A stretch of DNA of 64,000 nucleotides from Salvelinus alpinus. Its lineage: Eukaryota; Chordata; Actinopteri; Salmoniformes; Salmonidae. The stretch covers positions 21,381,925 to 21,445,924 of the forward strand of contig NC_092087.1 in NCBI RefSeq assembly GCF_045679555.1. Reading direction: 5' to 3'. The position numbers and the translations under genes were made by a program. The notes under the pieces were generated by a model that was not told the DNA's origin, made no database searches, and saw only the letters and a list, made by a program, of their open reading frames with translations. Positions 22,185-35,996 of this stretch are shown piece by piece (position 1 is the stretch's first letter; each line of letters opens with the position of its first letter).

Positions 22185-25100
22185 GTATGTCTGTCTGCCT
22201 ACTGTTATACTGCTGCATATGAATCCAATCCCTCTCAACTTGAAAGACGCACATGCTCATAGATTCATGTCTGTCACAGTACACATCCAAGGTCAGACAT
22301 GGGTTGTTGTACATTTACACATAAACATGCACATACACACAGAGCCAGGTACCAGTGAAATAATGAACCTGGTTGGTGTTTGGGGCCAGGGAGACAGCTG
22401 GAACTGCTGCCAAGGTGATAATGTCAAATAATGTAGGGGTTTATTTAACGGCTTAGTCTGAGTCATGGCTTTTATTTCTCAAGCTTTAATAATGTTTGCT
22501 CCTCTAGTGTTATTAGCAGAATAAACTCTTACTCATTCCATTGTTATTAAAGTAATACCATTTGATACCGGTTTCAGCTGATGTGGTGGAGCATATAATA
22601 AGAAAAGCTAGACTGCAGAATGCTTGTCATTGAGGTGATAACGTTCTATGCCCTTAGAAGACATCTTGAGAAAAGGCAAGAGAGAGTGTGTTTGGAGCTG
22701 GAGTGTGAGAGGCAGAGGTCACAGAAAATTTTTGGAGTCCAGCTGAGGATGTAGAATAGCAGTGGAGAGGGAGGACTGAGGACACAGAAGTGAGGGGGTT
22801 AAAGGCGAAGGAGAGAGCAAGGGGGAGGAGAAAGTGAAACAGTAGGGACGGTGAGTGTCAGGGAAGAGAGGAATGTGTTTGAACAAGTGAAATGTTATAT
22901 TGAATGGGATAGTGTCAGTGGGATACAGAGCAGGTGATGTGTTGGCTGTTTATAGGATGTGTTGGCTGTCCTTTTTGTCTCTCTTCCAAGTTGTACCATT
23001 AGTAAAACCATGAAATGATGGTCCTAAGTGGCTTAAATTATTTTGCTTCCTGTGTTTGAATTTAAATATTGAGAGCTTATGCTGTATACATTATACAGAA
23101 GCGATTGCTCAAATTAAACTGTACATTTTAACTCGTCCTTCCCCTATGTGATCACACCCATTTAACAGAATTTCACGCCTAAACTTTCATCACGGCTCAG
23201 TGAGGGTTGAGGGAGATCATTGACTGAAGCATGAGCTGAATTCACAACAAGGCTGATGAGCTTGACAACACTTCATCCTCTAGTTCTCTGGCGTCAGAGC
23301 TGCGAAACTGCCTCGTCTCCTTCCTGTTCCTCCCTTCTATTTTCTGCTCCTGCCTGTTTGTTGTTCTTTTCCCTCAGTGAAAATGAACACGGTATCTGTG
23401 TTGCCATCTCCACTCTTAGCCTCCTTTTTAGCATTGTGATCCATGCCTCTTAATCATACATCGTCACTATCTGGCCCTTTGCTGGGGCCCCATTCAAGCC
23501 TTGCCCTGCCATCTCTCAAGAAGCCCCTGCTCTTACATAAATTGCGTAACCAGGCCATGGAAACAAATGTGTGCATGGCTTTGAAGAGCAGCACCTTGAC
23601 CATATTCGGTTGTCAAGTTGCCAGCCTGGTAATCACTTATTTTTTTTCTCCCTCTGGTCCCCTCTCTGTTGTGGTGGCCCTCTGTTAGGAGATGAGCTGA
23701 AGGGAAGGAGCTATATTTAGCAACAGCAGGCAGTGTACAGGAGGCTGTGATACTGTTGGTTGTCTCTGTGTATCATACTGCCCATTTATAAAGCTTTGTA
23801 ACGAGCCACCTGGTCTGCAGCTGGTTTTGAGAGGACTGTTCTGTTCACTACTGTACCAGGGGTCTGGCCTGGGCTGGCTGCTTCTTGGAGCACAGAGCAA
23901 GACTGCTGCCCTTTGCTGATTTTACATCGACGTTATTACACCTCTTTACATTATTACACCTCTTTACAGGCTCTGCATAGGAATTCAGTTGAATGACGTC
24001 TAGCATCTTCCTTGTAGTGTGTAGGCTGTATTGTTCTGTAGGACATTATTATATTGTTTAAATAATGTGTAATTCATACAGATACATTTATCCATAATCA
24101 GTACAATTCAGTGCATCCATGTGATGCATGGACAAGATATTAGTAAATAAAACAAATAGCCTAAATCTATCGTAACCCAATTCATTTCCCTTGGGGATAT
24201 GCTTACAGTGTGTTTTTATTTAAACAATATAATAATGTCCTACAAAACAATACATAGCCTGCACAGGCTATAAATGGAAAATGCTGACTGGACTGGCTCC
24301 AGAACCCCATCGAGGTGTCATATTTATCTTTCCGACTACCTGCCAAGCATCCTGTGTTTTGCAGCCAGGAGTAAATCTGAGGCCTATAATGGACTGAGCT
24401 TTTATGAAATTGATTATTCCATGGGTGTTATACCTGTGTAGTAACAATGTAAATACTATAGTAACAGCAGTGTAGTTACATATTATTTTAATAAGTGCTT
24501 TGGGTGTGCTTTATAATGACAACTGAAGGGAGTTGAGTGTTTTTCTACTAATAAGGAGCGGTCTCTATTCCTCTTGTGTAATTACAATAAACATTCAACT
24601 CCATAACTGTTATTAGTTAACAATACTATGTAACATGTCAATACAACGTTGTGCCTTGTGTAATGTGTTGCTACACAGGTATAAGAGCAACAACTCTGAT
24701 TTAAAATATCCGACACCAATAGTGTTAATGGCTCAGCAGAATGCTCCAAGAATGATGATCCAGATGAGGACTTAGTCCCATTCTTGCATTGCTGCACCAA
24801 AATAGGAATCAGACAGAGAGTGGTCCTCTGTAGTTCAGATGGTACCGAATGTCGCTTGCAACGCCAATATAGTGGGTTTGATTCCCGGACCACCTGTACG
24901 TAAAATGTATGCATGCGTGACTGTACAGATGTAGGATTTTACACTGAACAAAAAATACATACAACAATTTCAAAGATTTTACTGAGTTACGGGTTATATA
25001 AGGAAATCAGTCATTTGAAATAAATTCATTAGGTCCAAATCTATGGATTTCACGTGGCTGGGAGTACAGCTATGCATCTGTTGGTCACAGATACCTTAAA

Positions 25101-28100
25101 AAAAAGGTAGCGGTGTGGATCAGAAAACCAGTCAGTATCTGTTACCACCATTTGCCTCATGCAGCGCAACACATTTCCTTCGCATACTCTTAGAGGAAAA
25201 GGGTTCCAAAAGGCTTCTTTGGGTGTCCCCATAGGATAACCCTTTTTGCCTCCTCTGTGGAAAGGGTTCTACCTGGAACCAAATAGGGTTCTCCTATGGG
25301 GACACCCAAAGAACACTTTTGGAACCAGCGTGCCACTGGCCATCAAAGGTGAGCATTTGCCCACTGAAGTCGTTTATGACGCCGAACTGCAGTCAGGTCA
25401 AGACCCTGGTTAGGATGACGAGCAAGTAGATGAGCTTCCCTGAGACGGTTTCTAACAATCTGTGCAGAAATTCTTTGGTTGTGCAAACCCACAGTTTCAT
25501 CAGCTGTCCGGATGGCTAGTCTCAGACCATCCCGCAGGTGAAGAAGGCGGATGTGGAGGTCCTGGGCTGGCGTAGTTACACATGGTTTGCGGTTGTGAGG
25601 CCGGTTGGACTTATTGCCAAATTCTCTAAAACAACATTGGAGGCGGCGTATGGTAGAGAAATTAACCTTAAATTCTCTGGCAACAGCTCTGGTGGACATT
25701 TCTGCAGTCAGCATGCCAATTGCAGATTCCTTCAAAACTGGAGTTGTCTGTGGCATTGTGTTGTGTGACAAAACTGCACATTTTAGAGTTGCCTTTTATT
25801 GTACCCAGCACAAGGTGTACTACCTGTGTAATGATGTTTTAATTGGCTTCTTGATATGCCACACTTGTCAGGTGGATGGATTATTTTAACAAAGGGGAAA
25901 TGCTCACTAACAGGGATGTAAACAAACTTGTGTACCAAATTTGAGAGAAATAAGCTTTTTGTGCGTATGAAACATTTCTGTGATCTTTTATTTCAGCTCA
26001 TGAAACATGTGACCAACACTTTACAGGTTGCATTTATATTTTTGTTCAGTATAATTTGAGCCAGTTTGCTACAGCAGGAAAATAATCCTGCAGCAACAGG
26101 AAATGGAAATTATGTGGATTATAATTACTGGAATAGTTTGTAGGGGGTTGATACATTTTTTTGTTAGGGCAAATCAAATCTGAAATTTCAAAGTGGAAAT
26201 TACTAACTTTAGAGGCCTTTTTCAAAACTCAAATACACTACAAGTTTGTACAAAAGCATCTGTTAAATGGCATATATTATTATATATTAGAGTGCTTGAT
26301 GAATGCCATTCACAGATGTTCAGGTGTTCAAATTCCAAGTGCCTCTATCAATTCAGCTGTGTTTTCTTAAGTTTAATAAAGCTCAATGGATTTAGATGTT
26401 TAGGAGTTAGGCTAAATGTGAATAGCCATGTAATAATAAGTATTAGTAATAATAATGCAAAAAAAATCTAGAGCCCTTGAAACCCAAGAGTTTTAACCAC
26501 CTAAAAGCTTTATTTACAGGCACAGCTCCAATCCTTTAATATTCCTCATTTCACCAGCTTCTCCCAAACCAAATATTTATTTTCATAATACCCCCTTAAT
26601 ACACATTTCAGCCAGGAATTCAGAGGAAATTTCAGTTAAAGCTGTTCTTGCTCTGTTTATTTTTTAGCTCAGAAGGTTTGGTTTAGTTCTGAGTGAGCAG
26701 ACTGGCTTAGTATTGCTATGAATGCCCTTACAGCAGGTAGACAATGAAACATAGTTCATCCACTAATTAGACTGCTTGATTTCAGGCCTTCATGTCCTTA
26801 TACTGTAGGTTCTCTCAATGCGCGGCTTCCAGAGAGGGCTGTGCCCTGCTCGGCCAATATTGGGCATACTGAGTTTGATGGACAGTTCCCACAGCAATCT
26901 GCCCTCTACACCTCTTGACCAATAATCTTGTTGTTGATACAATGAAGTAGTGCCATTATGCACTGTGATGCTGATTTGTGATGCATGCAGGGTTAACATA
27001 GTCTCTCTGCCACCTAACTCCAATCAGAGTCTGGAAAGGCTCTTGATGTTGTCGGCACGATGGGTCGATAAGGATAACACAGTGCCACCGACACGGCCAG
27101 CTACCAAGGACTGTGGGCTCTCCTTCCCCGTGGCTGACTAGAGTAAGACAGTTAAACATGTTAACCCTCGCAAGGCTGCCGGCCCAGACGGCATCCCTAG
27201 CCACGTCCTCAGAGCATGCAGCCAGCTGGTCTGTTTACGGACATATTCAATCAGTCTCTATCACAGCCTGCCATCCCCACATGTTTCAAGATGGCCACCA
27301 TTGTTCCTGTACCCAAGAATGCAAAGGTAACTTAAGTGAGTGCTACGGGGCGATAGTCATTTAGTTATGTCATCATGAGTGCTTTGAGAGACTAGTCAAG
27401 GATCATATCACCTCCACCTTACCTGTCACCCTAGACCCACTTCAATTTGCTTACCGTCCCAATAGGTTCACAGACGATGCAATTGCCATCACACTGCACA
27501 CTGCCCTATCCCATCTGGAGGAATACCTATGTAAGAATCCTGTTCATTGACTATACAGTAGCTCAGCATTCAACACAATAGTACCCTCCAAGCTGATCAT
27601 CAAGCTCGAGGCCCTGGGTCGGAACCCCGCCCTGTGCAATTGGGTCCTGGACTTCCTGACGGCCGCCCCCAGGTGGTGATGGTAGGAAACAACAGCTCCA
27701 CTTCGCTGATCCTCAACACTGGGGCCCCACAACACTGGCGCCCCACAAGGGTGCGTGCTCAGCCCCCTCCTGTACTCCCTGTTCACCCATGACTGCGTTG
27801 GGCATGCACGCCTCAAACTCAATCATCAAGTTTGCGGACGACACAACCTTAGTAGGCTTGATTACCAACAATGACGAGACAGCCTATAGGGAGGAGTTGA
27901 GGGCTCTGGGAGTGTGGTGTCAGAAAATATACTCCCACTCAACGTCAACTAAACAAAGGAGATTATTGTGGACTTCAGCAGAGGGAGCACCCCCCTATCC
28001 ACATCGACGGGACAGCAGTGGAGAAGGTGGAACGTTTTAAGTTCCTCAGCGTACATATCACTGACCAACTGAAATGGTCCACCCACACAGACAGTGTGGT

Positions 28101-31100
28101 GAAGAAGGAGCAACAGCGCCTCTTCAACCTCCAGGAGGCTGAATAAATTTGGCTTGGCACCTAAAACCCTCACAAACTTTTACAGACGCACAATTGAGAG
28201 CATTCTGTCAGGTTTCATCACCGCCTGGTACGGCAACTGCACTGCCCGCAACCACAAGGCTCTCCAGAGGGCGGTGCGGTCTGCACAAAGCATCACTGAG
28301 GGCAAACTACCTGCCCTCGAACACCTACAGCACCCGATGTCACAGGAAAGCCAAAAATATCGTCAAGGACAACCACCAGAGCCACTGCCTGTTCACCCCG
28401 CTATCATACAGAAGAAGAGATCAGTACAGGTGCATAAGAACTGGGACTGAGAGACTGGAAAAACAGCTTCTATCTCAAGGCCATCAGACTATTAAATAGC
28501 CATCACTAGCACAGAGAGGCTGCTGCCTACATACACAGACCTGAAATCATTGGCCACTTTAATAAATGGAACACTAGTCACTTTTAATAATGTCACTTTA
28601 ATAATGTTTACATATCCTGCATTACTCATCTCATATGTATATACTCTATTGTATACTATTTACTGTATCTTAGTCTATGCTGCTCTGACATTGCTCGTCC
28701 ATATATTTATATATTCTTAATTCCATTCCTTAGATTTGTGTGTCTTGTTAGATATTGCTGCACTGTCGGAACTAGAAGCACAAGCATTTCGCTACACCCG
28801 CAATAACACGCGTATGTAACCAATAAAATTTGATAATGATTGGTTTTCATTTATGTCTTTCTCACTCAAACATCCACATGGACAGCCACACAAGCCCCGA
28901 GCACCGCCCCCTTCCAATACAGTTGTTGTGTTTTCAAATCCCCCCCCCCCCCCCGGAAAAAGAAACCGTCTAAGAGAACCAATCAAAGCTCATTAAGAAA
29001 TAAGCACAAATCTGTGCAAATATTGCATTTACAACGGCCTCCTGTCCAGACCGGTGTGTCAGCTCTCCCTCGCTGACCATGTGAGTTGCATCAGCCAGGC
29101 TAGGAGTAGCATAGATCAAATATAGGTTGTAGTTATGAGTAAAAGAGAGGTTTATTATCCAGATGGAGATTACAGTACTGAGCGACTCAACAGTATTGTT
29201 TGTGCTGTGTATGCACGTGTATCAGTGGCATTCACTGCTCAGAATGAAACTTGTGGCTGATGTATTGTTTGTCTGTTTCTGCAGGCTAGATGTATGTGTA
29301 GTTAGAAGGATGAGTGTTTGATTGACAGCTGTCATTGCTCCTCCTGTTCCCAGGCTTGTGGATGACCGCTGTGTGGTACAGCCAGACACAGGGGACCTCA
29401 ACAACCCGCCCAAGAAGTTCAGAGGTAATGAGTACACCCCTTCTATCACTCTGTTCAGGCTGCTGTTCAAATGCAAGCGTCCAACCCATACTGTGGGATC
29501 AAAGAGTCAGCAAGGAGTTATGGCATTGATTCATGTGACCTTTTTTCACTCTAGTTTCCTCTCTTAGTCCATTCTCTGCTCAGATTGTCATTACAATGGA
29601 TATGATGTCAGCTGGAAAAAGCCTTGTAGAATCTCTTCCAACTCTGAGGCCATCATTGCAAGAGGATTATAACTAAGTACTGTGGGTTTAACCGAGTGGT
29701 TTGTGCTCCATGTAAGCATTAGATCAGTAGTTGACACTGAGGAGATTTAAAAGGTATGTTGAGACATGGAGCCATGACCCCTGATCCTTTGTTATGACAT
29801 GTGAACTGATGTCTGTGGAAATGAAACTCTACTGAAGCTAATTAACCTTGTTTTCACCTGACTCCCCTCACTGAAATGTGGCACTAGACTATACTGCAGT
29901 ACAGGATACATTACAGTACAGTTAATACACCACATTGTGTGACCTAGTGAGAGACCTGTACCCTGTGTTAACTCTGGTGGGGGTGGTTAACTCTGATTCC
30001 CTTAGTTCTTTCACCACTAAACTAAAATTTTCCTCCATATTATTCTTATACTTGTATCTGGTAGTGGCAGCGTTTTTTAAATTAAAGGTGTTGGCAAATG
30101 TATCTAATGTCTTCAGACTATGAAAAGATGGCAGAGTGCCATGTTTCTTTCATTATTGAGGCTGATTCATGCAGTCCATTTCCTGCAAATGTAAGCAGTG
30201 TGGATTACGCCAGAACAGAGTTTAGTGTTTCTGAGACTGTCTGGAACAGGCTTGTGTGTTCTGTGAGTAAGAGATAGTAGGCTATTTACTGACAGTTTCT
30301 CAAGGCATTTAGGATTGTTGTCAGGAATACATTTTAGTCATTTAGCAGACGCTGTTATCCAGAGCGACTTACATTGCATTCATCTTAAGATAGCTAGGTG
30401 AGACAACAACATCACAATCGTAGCACGGGGGGAGGGGGGACTTATTTAAGATACTCTTCTTTAAGATACTCGTGAGACTTATTTACGATACTCTTTAAAG
30501 AGATAGGGTATCGGACGTTTTCAGAAGATGGGCAGGGACTGACATTAGACGTAAGCTTTTTCCACCATTGGGCAGCCAGGACAGAGAAGAGTTTTGACTA
30601 CAAGACTAAGCTAGTATATAGCCTGGTCATGAGTCATGCTCCGGGATCATGCATTAGATCTGATTGATCTACATACAGTACATCTTTCATGACAGGTCTG
30701 ACAGGCTTCAATGCTCATATTCAAAGTATTTCTATGAACAGATTAGCATTCCAAATCATATAGATTGATGCAGTAGTGCCGATTATGCATCCTACTGGGT
30801 GTTGGACTCCTGTGTGTTGCCAGGGTTTTCCTACAGTAATGTTGCCTGTGAAATGTCAAACTATTTGGTGGCTTTGAGGCCCATTTGTCCCTAAAGCGAG
30901 CCCTGGATAATTTCTTGATGTTGATTGCAAACCCTTGTTCCCAGCTTGCTGTTATTGGGGTTTGGATTTGAGCAGGCTGAGGCAGCAACAAATATAGTTG
31001 TTTAATGTGAGATTGTTTACTTCGCTTTCACTGGAACTAGAGCTTCATATCTTCAGAGGCATCTTAATCCAGTAACAACACTGTCCTCCAAAGAAAACAA

Positions 31101-34100
31101 ATCATTCTACGAGTGTATTTTGATGCCACTGCTGTTTCATGCTTGGATGTTTTGGAATTCACCTTTATTGTTTCAACACGTCTAATGCCAATGGTTTGTT
31201 GTATAGTCATTCAACAACACCAAATAGTCGGCCCAATTACTGTGATTAAAGAGGTGATAGTACACTGGTGTTTGTCATTAATTGCCATGGCTCTCTGTCA
31301 GTTTGAACTGGAGCCGGGTCAATACTATTGCCATAGTAACAACATATTGGCCTTTCCCTGATGGAGATTTCAATGGTGGATTACGTGTGCTACTGTCTCT
31401 TTAGCTCATGTGGAACACATCTGCTTAATGCAAATGCTGAATTTCATAATGAACTGTGTTTGGTACAGAATATGATGATGATGATTATACTAGACTACAC
31501 TCTCATGTATAGTAGCACTTCGATTGAAACTAGATTAGGTTATTTTGGGGAGAGCTTTATCTACCAGCTATGGATTTGTATGATTGGTTGGGGTTTATAT
31601 CAAGCTTCTGTTTTTAACTTTATTCTCAGTCTTGGCGAACATATGTAACTTTTTCCCCCACTCAACCATACAACCTAGCCTAGACGTTATTGAGAATTCT
31701 AGTCTGATCAGTGATGTCAGACAGTAAAAAAACAACCTGAGTGTTGACAGTTTTTACAGTGGATCCCTCCCTTTACCTCAAGGTCAGTGCAGAACGATTC
31801 TGGTAGCAGCAGAGAGGGCCTGCTGGGAGTGGTTGTGATGCTCCTGCTGATGGGCACCTGGAAGCTCTGGCTGCATACGGTCTCAGTCTCTAATGGAGCC
31901 GTTTTTAAATTAGCACAATACATTGGCAGGCCTCCAGTGCAGACCTTTGAAAATACATTTTTGAGTGGCAATCACGTCATTTCAATGTGAGTTTCATTTA
32001 TTCGAATCAAGGTCATGGAAATTAAATTGACCATTTTATCCCTGAAAATGAGAGTCCTAGTTTACTTTATATAGCACGTCCGTGTCATTGTCACACAAAT
32101 CACTCTATATTATGTCAACCTTCAGTGACAATGGTGACAAAATGAAGATGTACTGTGTAATGAAACACACCACAACTCCTCTAGTATATTGTACTCTCCT
32201 GCACTGTAGCACAATGGAAGATGATTGAATGTAAGGAGACATGTCTGTTGTTGCTCAGGGAAATGTATTGCTTCTGGTTAGTTGTGTGATTTGCTAAATG
32301 GATGGTTTTGTGGGTTTTTGTTTTTGGCGCAGGAGCCCAAGATACAGTAGTTTGACAGAGAATGTCAACTCCTTCATGTCAAGCAGCTGTTCAGTCTCTT
32401 TCTAGAGGCTCAGTAGACTCAGGAGGCAGCACCATCACTCTCTTTAGGCCTCTAACAAGACTGGCCCAAATATGTCACTGCTTAGTATTGAGAAGAGGAA
32501 TCAATAGCTACTATAGCAGCAGGGTACCTTACTATCTTTGTGCATTTTCATTCTCTTTGGACTGAGAAAACAGGCCTACGTAAAACATCTTTAGCCACGA
32601 TTGTTTCTGCTCAATGGCATGTATTGTCAAAATGGTGAGCTGTTTTTGTTTGTTTGCACGGCTGTTGTTTCAGTTCCTCAAATAGCCACATTAGACATGC
32701 ACACTACTGGACAATAATCTATTTAATCATAATGTAATCATCTAGGCTTGGAACCTTAGTTGCAGCAATGGGAGTGACTGAAGTTATCTGGACCGATGGT
32801 GTATTGGGATGTTATAGGTCAGAGGAGTTAAAGAGTTTATCTGAGGGGTAGGCCTTAAATAGTAATGGTAGACTCCAACTCCTTTTTAAGATGGTGCTGA
32901 CAGACTCGGTCGCCCTGTTTCTAGCTCCTAGCCAACTTTGAAGTATTTTGTATTCATTATTTATATTTCATTATTTGTTCAGAATGTTTCTTATATCATT
33001 ACCTACAGCAGAAAATAGCTTTTGGACATTAGATCAGCAGTCACTCAAGCAAAATTTGCACAAAAATTGGTCATTTGTTTGAACTTCCCGAGGCAGCTCT
33101 ATTCAACCTGGGGGTTGCACTAAAACGCTGACGCCGGAGAAGAGGAAGAAGTGGGGCCCTAGTCAGACTCAGACGGCATGCATATACAGTCACTGCTTCA
33201 GATTATTTTACTTGCTGATGTTCAGTCCCTGGACAATAAGGTAGACGATCTCCTTCCTGACAGACATCAGGGACTGTAACATACTCTGTTTTACGGAATC
33301 ATGGCTCTCTCCGGATATATTGTCCCCGTCCATTCAGCCAGCAGGGTTCTCCGTCCATCACGCAGACAGGAAGAAGGAACTCTCCGCGATAAAGAAAGGT
33401 GGAGGGGGTTATTTCACGATTAACAACTCATGGTGTGATTGTGTTAACTTACAGGAACTCAAGTCCTTTTGTTCTCCCGATATGGAATATCTCACCATCA
33501 AATGCAGACCACATTAACTCCCAAGATAATTTTCTTTGGTCATCGTTACTGCCGTGTATATTCCCCTCCAAGCCTACACTGTGCCTTCTTTCAAGGAACT
33601 ACAATAGACTATGTACAAACTGGAAACCACATATCCTGAGGCTGCAATTATTGTAGCTGTGGACTTTAATAAAGGAAATCTGAGGAAAACACATTTTATT
33701 AACACACGCATATCAAGTACTTTGGATCATTGTTTCTCTCTCTTCCGGGATGGCTACAAGGCCCTCCCCCGCCCTCCCTTCGCCAAATCAGATCATGCCT
33801 CCATTCTGCTACTCCCCACCTATAGGCAGAAACTTAACAGGAAGCACCCGTGGTAAGGACAGTTTCAACATTAGTCTCATAAGAGCTTTGCAGACCTGTT
33901 TTGTGCAATATTTGCCCATATATTATTTTTCTTCAAGCTCGGTCAAGGAGTTGGGTATTATGGCTAGAGCAATTTTCAAGTCTTGCCATTTTCATTTTCA
34001 AGCAGATTTAAGTCAACTGTAACTTGGCCACTAAGGAACACTCATGTTCTTCTTGTTAAGCAACTCCAGTGTATATTTGGCTTTGTGTTTTAGTTTATTA

Positions 34101-35928
34101 TTCTGCTGAAAGGTAAATTCCCCTCCCAGTGTCTGATGTGAAGCAGACTGAAACAGGTTTTCCTCTTGGATTTTGCCTGTACTTAGCTCATCCCGTTTCT
34201 TTTCATCCTGAAAAACTCCCCAGTCTTTGCCGATGTCAAGCATACCCATACCGTGATGCAGCCACCACCATGCTTGAAAAAAAGGAGGCACCTACTCCGG
34301 GATGTGTTGATGGATTTTTTTGCAGTATTACTTTTGTGCCTTGTTGCATACATATTCATGTTTTGGAGTATTTGTATTCTGTATATTTGTATTCTTCTTT
34401 TCAATTTGTCATTTAGGTCAGGGTTTCTCAAACCCTGCCGTAGGGCCCCCTCTGGATGCACATTTTGTTTTTTGCCCTGGCACTACACGGCTGACTCAAA
34501 TATCCAACTCATCAAGCATTGATTATTTGAATCAGCTGTGTAGTGCTATTGCAAAAACCAGAACGTGCACCCAGGGAGGGCCCTAGGACAGAATTCAGGA
34601 AACACTGATTTAGGTCATTATTGTAGAGTCCCCACAGTGTGGATTTATCCTCAGTTTTGTCCCATCACAGCCACTGAAATCTGTAGCTGTTTTAAAATCC
34701 ACAATGGCCTCATGGTGACACCCCTTAGCAGTTTCCTTCCTGTCCTGCAGCTCAGTTCAGAAGGACGACTGCAACTTTGTGTCTGGGTGGATCAATACAA
34801 AATCCACAGCATAAATATTAACTTAACCATGCTATATATTCAATGTCTGATTTGTTATTGTTACCCATCTACCAATCACTGCTCTTCTTTATAAGGCTTT
34901 TGAAAAGTCTTTTGTAGTTGAATCTGTGCTTGAAATACAATACTTGAGTGAGGGACCTTTTTTTTATAGATGTTGTATGATTGGGGGACAGAGGAAGGGG
35001 TAGTCATTAAAATGTCAACCCCTATTATTTCAGAGTCCATATAACGTATTTTGAGATTTGTCAAATTTTACATCTGAGCTCATTTAGGCTTGCATAAACA
35101 AAGGGGGAGAATACTTATCTAACTTTTATTTTAGTTATTTAATTGTTATTCATTTGTAAAATTGTGTAGAATTTTCTTTTCACTTTGACATTATGGATGT
35201 TGTGTAAAACAATGACAAATTACTATTAAATCTATTCAATCGCACTTTGTAATGCAACATGTGAAAGTTCAAGGGGGGGTAGACTTTCTATAGGCACTGT
35301 ATGTACATAGTCATTGAACACTGGTCACTTTAATAATGTTTACATGTGCATATACTGTATTCTAGTCATGGCTCATCCTATATAACTACTGCAACTTTTC
35401 TATTCATATACTGTCCAGTTGAAGTTAGAAACACATGCAATAAAAAGCTTTATTTTTACTATTTTCTACATTGTAGAATAACTACATAAGGAATCATGTA
35501 GTAACCTAAATATATTTTAGATTCTTCAAAGTAGTCACCTTTTGCCTTGAAAAAACTTTCAAAGTTCTTGAAATTGTATTTTTTAAATTATTATTTATTT
35601 ATTTATCTTTTATTTCGGTTCTTGAAATGTTCTGTATTGACTGACATGTCTTAAAGTAATGATTGACTTTTAACAAGGCACACCCGTTAATTGAAATGCA
35701 TTCCAGGTGACTCATGAAGCTTGTTGAGAATGCCAAGAGTGTGCAAAGCTGTCAAGGCAAAGGTGGCTGCTTTGAAAAATGTGAAATATAAAATATATTT
35801 TCATTTGTTTGGTTACTATGTGTTATTTCATAGTTTTTAATTCCCTATTATTCTACAATGTATAAAGTAATAAAAATAAAGAAAAACCCCTTGAATGAGT
35901 TGGTGTGTCCAAATGTTTTACTGGTATT

Positions 35929-35996
<68 letters not shown>

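Noticed and set aside
24822-24895. Possible tRNA gene
   Set aside because: A and B boxes are present but the cloverleaf is imperfect and the 3' flank matches repeat sequence; called a SINE head instead.
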